Positions 1-7,187 of a DNA stretch of 38,426 nt are shown here, in pieces. This DNA is from Clostridiales bacterium (GTDB lineage: Bacteria; Bacillota; Clostridia; Christensenellales; Borkfalkiaceae). Position numbers and translations under genes: made by a program. Below the pieces are notes generated by a model. That model did not search any database, was not told the DNA's origin, and saw only the letters and a program-made list of their open reading frames with translations. The DNA lies in assembly GCA_015055865.1 (NCBI GenBank), contig SVHK01000013.1:1-38426 (forward strand). Reading direction: 5' to 3'. How positions within the stretch are numbered: position 1 is the first letter of the stretch; every line of letters begins with the position of its first letter.

Positions 1-14
1 GAGATATATAACAA

Positions 15-130
<116 letters not shown>

Positions 131-140
131 TTCATTTTAA

Positions 141-174
141 AAGACTTTGTTCTTACGAACAAGGTCTTTTTTTT
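141..174 (+). terminator. Rho-independent terminator of the rRNA operon
   Basis: A 12-bp stem (141-152 with 157-168, one G-U pair) closes a TTAC loop and is followed by an uninterrupted T run to 174. It lies 11 nt after the 5S end. Confidence 0.9.
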
Positions 175-238
175 ATGTAGAGTAGGGTACAGCATATTCT
201 TTTGAGTTTGGGTTTTCTTTTTTAAACGCTTTTCATTT

Positions 239-270
239 AAAAGCCCTACTCAAACGAGCAGGGCTTTTTT
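239..270. terminator. Terminator, probably bidirectional
   Basis: The stem AAGCCCT/AGGGCTT (241-247, 260-266) with an inner CTC/GAG pairing is followed by six T on the plus strand and by TTTT on the minus strand. It can back up the rRNA terminator and end the minus-strand 55-aa gene whose stop is at 289. Confidence 0.7.
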
Positions 271-288
271 GTACTTATAGATAAGATT

Positions 289-456
289 TTAATATTGTTT
301 AACGTTATAAGCCGTAAATCCAGGGTTTTGAGCTTGCGCAATACTAACTGCTTCGGTTTCGCTTCGTGCTTGAACGGTCGTTGTTTTTTGTACGCAACTA
401 TCATACGCTGTTTTACCCGTAGTTCTTAAAAATACTTGATAGCGATTTGTAGCCAT
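289..456 (-). CDS. Small hypothetical protein (55 aa)
   Basis: I do not recognise this protein. The start is set at the ATG at 456, giving MATNRYQVFL..., because a textbook AAGGAGG lies 6 nt upstream; a longer reading to 480 has no such site. The product is soluble, has no membrane segment, one Cys, and a Thr-rich centre (KTTTVQARSETEAVSIAQAQ) with Ala/Gln heptad character that could form a helix. It ends AYNVKQY. It stands alone between the rRNA terminator and the next minus-strand gene. The strong ribosome binding site argues that it is translated. Confidence 0.7.
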   Translation of the reverse strand: MATNRYQVFLRTTGKTAYDSCVQKTTTVQARSETEAVSIAQAQNPGFTAYNVKQY

Positions 457-501
457 ACTATACCTCCTTAATATTTTCAAATAAAAAATTAAAAATTTTT
501 T

Positions 502-945
502 CTATTTAAGAGTAAAAGTATATCCTGCATACTTTAGAGTTTGATAATCAGTAGATACCCATGCGTAATAGTCCATATGAGAGGGCAAATATTTTTTTTG
601 ATTGTTGCGAGTTTCTTGTAGGTCATAGAAATCTCCGCTTTTTTCTATTGCGCCATGAGCCACTACTTGGAAGATAAAATATTCTTGCATTAAATCAATA
701 TCGTGTCCCGAATATGTATATTTTTCTTTTTCAAAATCAATTGTAAATTCGCCGTGAAATACGGCTCCCGTAGAACTAGTTTCTTCATATACATAAGTTT
801 TTATGTTTTTGTCGGATATTATTCCACCTTCTTCATCAGAACACACGTAACACGATAACGCCACGATAACGCCAATAATAATAATTACTAGAATCTTTAA
901 CGATTGCTTTGTGTCTGTTGAAAGTTTTTTGAAAAAGTCGCTCAT
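502..945 (-). CDS. Membrane-anchored hypothetical protein (147 aa)
   Basis: The start is placed at the ATG at 945 (MSDFFKKLSTDTKQSLK...), which has AAGGAG upstream; the frame stays open to 1074 but that extension lies inside the promoter region. Residues about 18-38 form one hydrophobic segment (ILVIIIIGVIVALSCYVC) after a basic stretch, so the protein is probably anchored with a ~105-residue outside domain. Cys35 and Cys38 sit at the end of that segment, but it is not a clear lipobox. The rest is rich in Tyr and Asp/Glu. The family is not recognised. It is transcribed from a perfect sigma-A promoter that overlaps a palindrome shared with the divergent XRE regulator, which suggests it is that regulator's target. 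Confidence 0.7.
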   Translation of the reverse strand: MSDFFKKLSTDTKQSLKILVIIIIGVIVALSCYVCSDEEGGIISDKNIKTYVYEETSSTGAVFHGEFTIDFEKEKYTYSGHDIDLMQEYFIFQVVAHGAIEKSGDFYDLQETRNNQKKYLPSHMDYYAWVSTDYQTLKYAGYTFTLK

Positions 946-969
946 TTTATAAAATCTCCTTGCTTGTAT

Positions 970-1025
970 AAAAATATCCCAAAACGGGATATTTTTATTA
1001 TACCAGAATGGTATAATATTGTCAA
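970..1025 (-). promoter_or_regulatory. Divergent promoter with two palindromic operator-like sites
   Basis: On the minus strand TTGACA (1025-1020) and TATAAT (1002-997) are separated by exactly 17 bp. A perfect 9-bp inverted repeat with a 3-bp centre (ATTATACCA/TGGTATAAT, 997-1017) covers this -10 and also supplies a TATAAT (1012-1017) for the plus-strand regulator gene. A second perfect palindrome (AAAAATATCCC/GGGATATTTTT, 970-996) covers the minus-strand start site. The layout fits an XRE repressor acting on its own and the neighbouring gene. Promoter elements are seen; repressor binding is inferred. Confidence 0.75.
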
Positions 1026-1051
1026 GAGAATTTTGATAAAAAGGCAAAAAA

Positions 1052-1258
1052 ATGAGATTGAAAGAATTGCGCAAAAAACGAAAAATCTCACAACTGAAAC
1101 TTGCAATGGATTTGAATATGAATCAGAATAGCATTAGCAGGTATGAAAATGGCGAAAGGGAAGCTGATTACGCAACGCTTATTAAATTTGCTGACTATTT
1201 TAAGGTGTCAATTGATTATTTATTAGGAAGAACGAACAATCCAAAAATGAACGAATAA
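1052..1258 (+). CDS. XRE/Cro-CI family transcriptional regulator (68 aa)
   Basis: This is a single-domain helix-turn-helix protein of the lambda Cro/CI type. The HTH_3 pattern is plain: RLKELRKKRKISQLKLAMDL, then NQNSISRYENGEREADYATL, then LIKFADYFKVSIDYLLGR. Length is normal for a stand-alone HTH regulator; there is no sensor or dimerisation domain. The ribosome binding site is weak (AAAAAGG about 7 nt from the ATG). It is divergent from the membrane-anchored 147-aa gene and shares a palindromic operator region with it, so autoregulation plus control of that gene is the likely role. This resembles small repressor-target pairs of accessory DNA, but no mobility gene is nearby. Confidence 0.9.
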   Translation: MRLKELRKKRKISQLKLAMDLNMNQNSISRYENGEREADYATLIKFADYFKVSIDYLLGRTNNPKMNE

Positions 1259-1262
1259 ATAT

Positions 1263-1296
1263 AAAAACAGCTTGGCTAAACTGCCAAGCTGTTTTT
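1263..1296. terminator. Bidirectional terminator between XRE and DeoR genes
   Basis: A perfect 14-bp stem (1263-1276 with 1283-1296) closes a 6-nt loop. Poly-A and poly-T flanks make it usable from both the plus-strand XRE gene and the minus-strand DeoR gene. Confidence 0.85.
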
Positions 1297-1306
1297 ATAA
1301 AAGTAT

Positions 1307-2065
1307 TTACATTACTACGATATTTTGTTTTTTGAACTCGTTTTTGAGTGAAACGGGGAAAGAATCGTCCGTGATAAGCACGTTGACGTCTTCAAGACGG
1401 GCAAACGTGTAGGGTTTGATTTTGCCGATTTTCGAGCTGTCGAGCATCATATATAAGAACTTCGCCTTTTCGCGGACGAGTTTTAATAAATCTGCTTCCG
1501 CCTGCGAACTGCACGAGAATCCGTTTTCGGGCGTGAACGCCGCCGTCGAAATTACCGCGATTTCAAAGTTCGTGTCTTTAAAATAAAGCGCGGATAAGGA
1601 CGACGCGGTCGTTAAGTTATCTTTGATTAATTGACCGCCCAAAAGGTTGACGTTTAAATTCTTTTTCTTGGCGAGCTCGGTTGCAACGGCGAGTCCGTTG
1701 GTGAACACGTTGCAAGGTACGTCGGGTAGTTCTTTCGCAAGATACAACGCCGTCGTACCGCCGTCAAGGAATACGCACGAGCCTTCGTCGATAAGCGTAG
1801 CGGCTTTTTGCGCGATTTCGATTTTTTCGTCGGTGTGCGTGCTTGCTTTTTTCGTATACGCTTCGCCCGATACTTTTTGAAGCTCTTTAACGGACATTGC
1901 GCCACTGCGCACGCGAATAATTTTACCTTCTTCTTCGAGCTGGAATAAGTCCCTACGCAAAGTCATTTGCGATACGTTGGGGAAAGCTTCTTCTAATTGT
2001 TCTAAAGAAAGTTTACCGCGTTTGTCTAAAAGTTCTGCAATATCTTCGATACGTTCTCTTTTCAT
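1307..2065 (-). CDS. DeoR/GlpR family transcriptional regulator
   Basis: The 252-aa protein has the standard DeoR layout. An N-terminal winged helix-turn-helix (about residues 3-57) carries the family signature VSQMTLRRDLFQLEEEGKII. A DeoRC sugar-phosphate sensor domain (about 75-235) includes the phosphate-binding loop FLDGGTTALYLAKEL. AGGAG precedes the ATG at 2065. Members usually repress sugar or nucleoside catabolic operons and respond to a phosphorylated sugar. No catabolic operon is adjacent here, so the target is elsewhere or it is an orphan. It is convergent with the XRE gene and divergent from the 210-aa gene. Confidence 0.93.
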   Translation of the reverse strand: MKRERIEDIAELLDKRGKLSLEQLEEAFPNVSQMTLRRDLFQLEEEGKIIRVRSGAMSVKELQKVSGEAYTKKASTHTDEKIEIAQKAATLIDEGSCVFLDGGTTALYLAKELPDVPCNVFTNGLAVATELAKKKNLNVNLLGGQLIKDNLTTASSLSALYFKDTNFEIAVISTAAFTPENGFSCSSQAEADLLKLVREKAKFLYMMLDSSKIGKIKPYTFARLEDVNVLITDDSFPVSLKNEFKKQNIVVM

Positions 2066-2096
2066 AACCGACTCCTAATCGTTTCTTACCATATCA

Positions 2097-2125
2097 AATT
2101 TAGCACAAAATTCACAAAAAATCAA
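2097..2125 (-). promoter_or_regulatory. Probable promoter of the DeoR-family gene
   Basis: On the minus strand TTGATT (2125-2120) is followed after 17 bp by TAAATT (2102-2097), about 32 bp before the start codon. The -10 is a weak match. Confidence 0.45.
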
Positions 2126-2257
2126 GCAAAATAGCGCGAAAAGTGTAAAAAAAACTCAAAAACGCAAAAAAAAGGTAAAAAATTCTCAAAAAAGTGTTGA
2201 AAAGGAAAATTTTTCTTGAAAATTTGAGCGTAAGGAAAGGGCATAAAGCGAATTTAG

Positions 2258-2286
2258 TTGCTTTTTTTTATTCGGCGTGCTATAAT
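2258..2286 (+). promoter_or_regulatory. Sigma-A promoter of the 210-aa gene
   Basis: TTGCTT (2258-2263) and TATAAT (2281-2286) are separated by 17 bp. The expected start site is about 33 nt before the ATG at 2326. Confidence 0.75.
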
Positions 2287-2325
2287 ATTTTAGGCAGTAA
2301 ACCGATTTAAGTTAAGGACAAGAAA

Positions 2326-2958
2326 ATGGAATTTGAATTTATCAAAGATTTAGACGATTATTTTTGCGAGAACTACGCAAATTACGATAAACTTTGCGTT
2401 TTACCCGGCTATAAAATGCCGAAAATGCAAGCGACGGAACGTCGCGCGGACGGTAGGGATTACGCCTATACTTTGCCGGCGAACACGATGCGCCTTGCCT
2501 TGCAAGAAAATAAGACGGAGCTTTTAGAAACGCTTAAAAGCGCGATGGCGGACAAGAGTTTTTCCTTTTCGTTCAAACCGTTAGGATTTTTTTCGGCGTT
2601 ATCGCGGTTTTCTAAAAACTCGCACGCGAAAATCTTGCAAGAGTTATTGAAAAAATACTCCTTGACGCAAGAAAATGCGAAAAAAGAGCTTGTAATCGAC
2701 GAAAAAACGTGGAAAAAGATTTGCTTAGGCGTTTACTTGCCGACTAAAAATCTTGTGTTTTCGCTCGCTTTAACGGCTCGGTTTTCTTACGAAGATACGG
2801 TTGCGCTGTTGGGCGCGTACGGAATGGAGTTCGATTATACGCTTGAGCGAGAAGTGGTCGTATCCTATCTTTTAAAGCAAAAAATATACAATCAAGAAAT
2901 GGTAAAATCGGCGTTAGACGAATATAACGTTTCCAACCTTTTCATTACTTGGTTATAA
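2326..2958 (+). CDS. Hypothetical protein (210 aa) with an alpha-helical C-terminal domain
   Basis: No named family is certain. The N-terminal half (about 1-95) is charged, with no signal peptide or membrane segment. The C-terminal part (about 120-205: KTWKKICLGVYLPTK, FSLALTARFSYEDTVALLGA, EREVVVSYLLKQKIYNQEMV) resembles a helical domain that I recall at the C-terminus of several Firmicute macro-domain and kinase-like proteins, where the pattern is 'sLxLsxedtxxLLxxaGyxlsxsxxxDxii.yfi..kiY'. That resemblance is from memory. The gene has its own promoter and lies just before the cysS T-box. The start has no strong SD (AAGGACAAG is the best match). Confidence 0.8.
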   Translation: MEFEFIKDLDDYFCENYANYDKLCVLPGYKMPKMQATERRADGRDYAYTLPANTMRLALQENKTELLETLKSAMADKSFSFSFKPLGFFSALSRFSKNSHAKILQELLKKYSLTQENAKKELVIDEKTWKKICLGVYLPTKNLVFSLALTARFSYEDTVALLGAYGMEFDYTLEREVVVSYLLKQKIYNQEMVKSALDEYNVSNLFITWL

Positions 2959-2972
2959 AACGGTAAAAACGG

Positions 2973-3001
2973 TTGCATTTCTTTGAAATAAATGCTATAC
3001 T
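2973..3001 (+). promoter_or_regulatory. Sigma-A promoter of the cysS leader
   Basis: TTGCAT (2973-2978) and TATACT (2996-3001) have a 17-bp spacer. Transcription would start near 3008, directly before the T-box stem I. Confidence 0.75.
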
Positions 3002-3007
3002 ATAATA

Positions 3008-3249
3008 GTAATCAACTTTAAACCGAGCGAAAAAAGAGTAGCTTGAATTTCCCAAACCAGAGAGTATCCGTCGTGGCTGGAAGCGGATTTTGGGTAAATT
3101 GAGCGAAAGTGCGTTTTCGCGTTAGTAGGTCGGGCTAATCCCCCGCGGTAACTCCCCGTAAGCGAGTGAATAAGGGAACGCGTAAGCGTTCTGAAGTAAA
3201 GTGGGACAGCGTTAAGAACGCCTTTACGTTTTGCGTAAAGGCGTTATTT
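3008..3249 (+). promoter_or_regulatory. T-box riboswitch, cysteine (UGC) specifier, upstream of cysS
   Basis: Stem I is closed by GCGAAAA (3027-3033) and UUUUCGC (3114-3120). The 5' strand has the AGUA motif (3037-3040); the distal part has AGAGAG (3059-3064) and GGCUGGAAG (3075-3083). The specifier UGC (3110-3112), a Cys codon, lies on the 3' side just above the basal helix, matching cysS downstream. The T-box core is GUGGGACAGCG (3201-3211); UGGG can pair with a U-CCA tRNA end by a G-U wobble. The antiterminator (GCGUUCU 3186-3192 with AGAACGC 3215-3221) competes with a terminator stem (3217-3228 with 3234-3245). The terminator tail is short in U (AUUUA). Uncharged tRNA-Cys would switch cysS on. 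Confidence 0.88.
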
Positions 3250-3260
3250 AATTGTATAAC

Positions 3261-3570
3261 CGTCGCAATACTGCGTTGCGTTTCCGTGCGCCTTGCTCGT
3301 TTACGATTAGTAAACTCCCGTCGGCGTACTCAACGCGCCTTGTCTTGCTTGGTTCTCCAATTAAACAAGATGGCTTGAATATATAAGCTACGCATTTCTG
3401 CGTCGAGCTCCGCGTTTCCTAGGTCACGTACGGATAGTACGCTCCCGTCGGAAATGCTCGCTCTTCTTGAACTGCTTGCTTCTCTATTCAAGCACAGGCT
3501 TGGTCGGTTGACGAGTAGGTAACATTCAAGCGTAGTAGAAAGATAGAAAGACACGATGCAACGGAAGGGT
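3261..3570 (+). repeat. Dispersed structured repeat, copy B (two units), in the cysS leader
   Basis: This fills the 350 bp between the T-box terminator and cysS. A partial unit (3261-3360) is followed by a fuller one (3372-3570). The fuller unit is closed by a 16-nt inverted repeat (3373-3388 with 3478-3493) whose sequence differs from the other copies yet still pairs. Inside are GAGC/GCTC, TTCC/GGAA and the hairpin CGTAC-GGATA-GTACG (3427-3441). The 3' module (GGTTGACGAGTAGGTAAC, then AGAAAGATAGAAAGA) matches the copies at 7080, 15850 and 20050. It is the most diverged copy. The cysS ribosome binding site (AAAAAGGAG) follows 20 nt later. Confidence 0.8.
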
Positions 3571-3604
3571 GCGAGTAAAAAAGTAAAAAAGGAGTAGGGC
3601 AGGT

Positions 3605-5008
3605 ATGAAAGTTTACAATTCCTTGACCAAAAGAAAAGAAGAGTTTATCCCTTTGACGGAAGGGAAAGTCAAAATGTACGCGTGCGGTATTACGGTATCG
3701 GGCGAAGCGCATATCGGGCACGGTTATCAAGCCTTGATTTACGATATTATGCGTAAGTATTTGCAAAAAATCGGGTTTGACGTAACGTATGCCAGAAACT
3801 ACACGGACGTGGACGATAAAATTATCGCAAAATCCCACGAAACGGGGATTCCTGCGGACGTGTACGCCGAAAAAATGATTGAAAACATCAACGCGGTAAT
3901 GGCGGATATGCAAATAGACGACCCCGACGTATGGCTCAAAGCGACGGAAAACGTCGATAATATCATCGATTTCGTTGCTAAGTTAATCGAAAAAGGCCAC
4001 GCATACCCGACGAAGAACGGCGACGTGTACTTCGACGTCGCGTCCTTTCCTGCTTACGGGCAACTTTCCAACCGTTCGGTGGACGACGCGCTCGACGGGG
4101 TACGCGTGGACAACGACGACGAGAAGAAAAACGCTTACGATTTCGCGCTTTGGAAGAGCGCAAAACCGGGCGAAATTTATTGGGAGTCGCCTTGGGGACA
4201 GGGCAGACCCGGTTGGCATATCGAATGTTCCGCGATGAACCGACAAGCCTTCGGCGAACAAATCGACTTGCACGGTGGGGGCAGAGATTTGATTTTCCCG
4301 CACCACGAAAACGAAATCGCGCAAACGGAAGCGTTGACGGGCAAGCGGTTCGTCAAATATTGGACGCACAACGGACTTATCAAAGTCAACGGACAAAAGA
4401 TGAGTAAGTCGCTCGGCAATAGTTTGCTTTTGACCGAACTTTTGGAAAAATACTCCAACGAAGCGATTAAGTTCGCTTTGCTCCAAACCAATTACCGTAA
4501 CGACATCAACGTTACTGATTCTTTGTTCCTCGACGCAGAGAAGCATTTGTATAATTTCTATACCGTTTTAAAGGAAATCGACGGGGCAGGGTTGAGTGTT
4601 TCAAGCGAAGATAGGGCGTTCGCGAAGAAGATTGACGACGAATTCAACGCTTGTATGGACGACGATTTTAACACCGCGCTCGCGCTCGGTAACTTGTTCG
4701 CGTATTTCAAAGAAATGAAAAAATACCTTACGGAAAAGGACGGCAAAGCGACGGCGATGGCTGAGCAGGTCCGCGATACGTATGCGCTTCTTGGCATTTT
4801 TAAAAAGGACGCGAACGCGTACGTTACTTGGTACGAGAGCTTGACGAAAGAGAGTATCCCCGAAGAAGTCAAGGCGGTGGCGGAAGAACGTTGGCAAGCT
4901 CGGTTAAACCGTGATTGGGCAAAGAGCGACGAACTTCGCGCAAAACTTGCCGAATTAGGTTATGCGGTGAAAGATAGCAAAACGGGTTACGAACTTATCA
5001 AAAACTGA
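3605..5008 (+). CDS. cysS: Cysteinyl-tRNA synthetase
   Basis: CysRS charges tRNA-Cys using ATP (class I). The 467-aa length is normal. The catalytic domain begins MKVYNSLTKRKEEF and carries the HIGH motif as HIGH (EAHIGHGYQA) and KMSKS as QKMSKSLGN. Zinc ligands are present in the family pattern: the first Cys in YACGITV, then HIECSAMN and HHENEIAQTEA. The usual CGPTVYD segment reads CGITVSGEAHIGH, a mild divergence. DALR and C-terminal anticodon-binding helices follow (about 330-467). The upstream UGC-specifier T-box agrees with the assignment. AAGGAG lies 14 nt before the ATG, a rather long spacing; AGGGCAGGT is closer. Confidence 0.98.
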   Translation: MKVYNSLTKRKEEFIPLTEGKVKMYACGITVSGEAHIGHGYQALIYDIMRKYLQKIGFDVTYARNYTDVDDKIIAKSHETGIPADVYAEKMIENINAVMADMQIDDPDVWLKATENVDNIIDFVAKLIEKGHAYPTKNGDVYFDVASFPAYGQLSNRSVDDALDGVRVDNDDEKKNAYDFALWKSAKPGEIYWESPWGQGRPGWHIECSAMNRQAFGEQIDLHGGGRDLIFPHHENEIAQTEALTGKRFVKYWTHNGLIKVNGQKMSKSLGNSLLLTELLEKYSNEAIKFALLQTNYRNDINVTDSLFLDAEKHLYNFYTVLKEIDGAGLSVSSEDRAFAKKIDDEFNACMDDDFNTALALGNLFAYFKEMKKYLTEKDGKATAMAEQVRDTYALLGIFKKDANAYVTWYESLTKESIPEEVKAVAEERWQARLNRDWAKSDELRAKLAELGYAVKDSKTGYELIKN

Positions 5009-5037
5009 CTTCGTTCGTTATTCAACGCAAAAAATTC

Positions 5038-5067
5038 TTGACAAAACCGTGCGAAAGCGGATATAAT
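5038..5067 (+). promoter_or_regulatory. Sigma-A promoter of alaS
   Basis: A perfect TTGACA (5038-5043) and a perfect TATAAT (5062-5067) have an 18-bp spacer. This places the start site near 5074 and excludes translation starts before it. Confidence 0.85.
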
Positions 5068-5097
5068 GAAAAGGAAGAAATTTTAGGAAAGAAAATT

Positions 5098-6930
5098 ATG
5101 AAAAGCTACAATAGTCAAACTTTAAGAGAACTGTATTTAAACTTTTTTAAGGACCGCGGTCATAAAGTGATTCCGTCCGCGTCCTTAATCCCCGAAAACG
5201 ACCCGACCGTGCTCTTTACGACGGCTGGTATGCACCCGTTAGTGCCCTACCTTTTGGGTGAAAAACACCCTGCCGGCAACCGCTTGACGGACGTGCAAAA
5301 GTGCGTGCGTACGGGCGATATCGACGACGTTGGCGACGAACGGCATTGTACGTTCTTCGAAATGCTCGGCAACTGGTCGCTCGGCGATTATTTTAAAAAA
5401 GAGATGATTCCTTGGAGCTTTGAGTTCTTGACGGGCGAAAAGTATCTTGGGATTCCTGCCGACCAAATCGCGGTTACGGTATTTGGTGGCGACGATACTT
5501 TACCTTGCGACGACGAGGCGGCGGCGCTTTGGGAAAAGGCGGGTATTAAAAAGGAAAATATCTACTATATGCCCAGAGAAAACAACTGGTGGGGGCCTGC
5601 CGGCTTGACCGGGCCTTGCGGTACGGATACGGAAATGTTCATTATCCGTAAACCCAAGTGTTCTCCGACCTGTAACCCCGACTGTAACTGTGGCGCGTTC
5701 CTTGAAATTTGGAACGACGTGTTTATGCGTTTTAACAAGACCGCGGACGGCAACTACGAAGAACTTTCTCAAAAGAACGTGGACACGGGTATGGGTTTAG
5801 AGCGCGCGCTTTGCGTTTTGAACGACAAATCCAGCGTTTACGAAACCGACTTATTCGAGGACGCGATTAAGGTCATTAGCGAATTGACGGGTAAGGCGTA
5901 CGACGAAAGCCCCGAAACGACGAGAGCGTTCAGAGTACTTCTCGACCACACCCGTACCGCAACCTTTATGATTGGCGACGAAAAGGGCATCGTTCCGTCC
6001 AATACCGACCAAGGCTATATTTTACGTCGTATTATCCGTCGCGCAGTCCGTTTCGGACGTAAAATCGACTTGCCCGAAGGCAGTTTGGCAAAGATTTCTT
6101 CGGCGTTCGTGGAAAAATACAAGGGCGTGTACCCCGAACTTGAAAGAAACGCGAGCAAAATAGCGGAAGAACTCAAAAAGGAAGAAGATAAATTCAACAA
6201 GACCTTGCAACAAGGCTTGAAAGAGTTCGAAAAATGTATCAACGGTTTGGAAAGAAAGAACGCGTTTATGGGCCAAAAGGACCCGAACTACGTACCCGAA
6301 AAGGTCATCGCGGGCAAGCAAGCGTTCCACCTTTACGACACCTACGGTTTCCCCGTCGAAATCACGGACGAAATGGCGAAAGAACGTGGCTACGGCGTGG
6401 ATATGGCAGGCTACAAATCAGCGTTCGAAGAACATCAAAGTAAATCTAAAGCAGGTAGCGAGCAAAAATTCGCTTGCGGACTTGCCGACAACAAAGAAGC
6501 GACGACTAGACTCCATACCGCGACGCACCTTTTGCACGCGGCGCTTAAAAAAGTCTTGTCCCCCGACGTCAACCAAAAGGGTTCGAACATTACCGAAGAA
6601 AGATTGCGTTTCGACTTCAATTATCCCCAACCTATGACCGCCGACCAAATCAAAGCGGTGGAAGATTTAGTCAACGAAGTCATCAAACAAGATTTGCCCG
6701 TCGTAATGAGAGAAATCTCTTTAGAAGAAGCGAAAGCGGAAGGGTTCACGGGCTTGTTCGAAAGCAAGTACGGCGAACGGGTAAAGACGTATACCATCGG
6801 CGAATTCTCTAAAGAAATTTGCGGTGGACCGCACGCGGAACGCACGGGCGAACTCGGTACGTTTAAAATCCAAAAGGAACAAAGTTGCGCTAGTGGTGTA
6901 CGCCGTATTAAAGCCGTATTAAACGCTTGA
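5098..6930 (+). CDS. alaS: Alanyl-tRNA synthetase, short form lacking the C-terminal domain
   Basis: AlaRS charges tRNA-Ala and edits mis-acylated Ser/Gly. The start is the ATG at 5098 (MKSYNSQTLRELYLNFFKDR) because the promoter lies just upstream. The class II catalytic core (about 1-240), tRNA-binding region and editing domain are present; the editing zinc ligands are HTATH (HxxxH) and CGGPH (CxxxH). The protein ends at RRIKAVLNA, about 610 aa, whereas most bacterial AlaRS are about 870 aa. The DHHA1 and C-Ala oligomerisation part is absent and no remnant is seen downstream. A Cys cluster CSPTCNPDCNCG sits in the catalytic domain after GPCGTDTEMF, as I recall in short AlaRS of candidate-phyla bacteria. 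The stop codon lies inside a dispersed repeat. Confidence 0.96.
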   Translation: MKSYNSQTLRELYLNFFKDRGHKVIPSASLIPENDPTVLFTTAGMHPLVPYLLGEKHPAGNRLTDVQKCVRTGDIDDVGDERHCTFFEMLGNWSLGDYFKKEMIPWSFEFLTGEKYLGIPADQIAVTVFGGDDTLPCDDEAAALWEKAGIKKENIYYMPRENNWWGPAGLTGPCGTDTEMFIIRKPKCSPTCNPDCNCGAFLEIWNDVFMRFNKTADGNYEELSQKNVDTGMGLERALCVLNDKSSVYETDLFEDAIKVISELTGKAYDESPETTRAFRVLLDHTRTATFMIGDEKGIVPSNTDQGYILRRIIRRAVRFGRKIDLPEGSLAKISSAFVEKYKGVYPELERNASKIAEELKKEEDKFNKTLQQGLKEFEKCINGLERKNAFMGQKDPNYVPEKVIAGKQAFHLYDTYGFPVEITDEMAKERGYGVDMAGYKSAFEEHQSKSKAGSEQKFACGLADNKEATTRLHTATHLLHAALKKVLSPDVNQKGSNITEERLRFDFNYPQPMTADQIKAVEDLVNEVIKQDLPVVMREISLEEAKAEGFTGLFESKYGERVKTYTIGEFSKEICGGPHAERTGELGTFKIQKEQSCASGVRRIKAVLNA

Positions 6931-7154
6931 CGTTATATACTTCGCAATACAACGCTTGACGTTATATACTTCGCATTTCTTCGTCGCAACTGCGTGCGTT
7001 TTGGTCGCGTACGGATTAGTACGCTCCCTGCAACGTACTCGTTGCTCCTTGAACTGCTTGTATCTAACGCCAAGCACGAGTTTAATAGGTTGACGAGAAG
7101 GCAACACCCAAGCGTAGCGGAAAGATAGAAAGACTCGATACAACGGGACGTTGT
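6922..7154 (+). repeat. Dispersed structured repeat, copy A
   Basis: The first 27 bp of the element (AACGCTTGACGTTATATACT...) are present twice, at 6922 and 6951, and the first copy contains the alaS stop codon. The main unit is closed by a 16-nt inverted repeat (6954-6969 with 7060-7075, two mismatches). Inside are GCAAC/GTTGC and the hairpin GCGTAC-GGATTA-GTACGC. The 3' module follows (GGTTGACGAGAAGGCAACACC, then GAAAGATAGAAAGACTCG) and ends in the hairpin ACAACG-GGA-CGTTGT near 7140-7154. The downstream gene's ribosome binding site is 20 nt away. Confidence 0.85.
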
Positions 7155-7187
7155 ACGGCTTATATAAAAAACTAAAAGGAGTTTTTC

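Noticed and set aside
1647-1880. Plus-strand and other-frame ORFs opposite the DeoR gene
   Set aside because: They are shadows of the DeoR reading frame, with no ribosome binding sites and non-protein-like composition.
3166-3378. 70-aa plus-strand ORF in the cysS leader
   Set aside because: It lies across the T-box antiterminator/terminator and repeat unit 1, which explain the sequence better.
5038-5097. Upstream start for alaS (20 extra residues)
   Set aside because: The extension is the promoter itself (TTGACA, TATAAT), so it cannot be in the mRNA; the family N-terminus matches the ATG at 5098.
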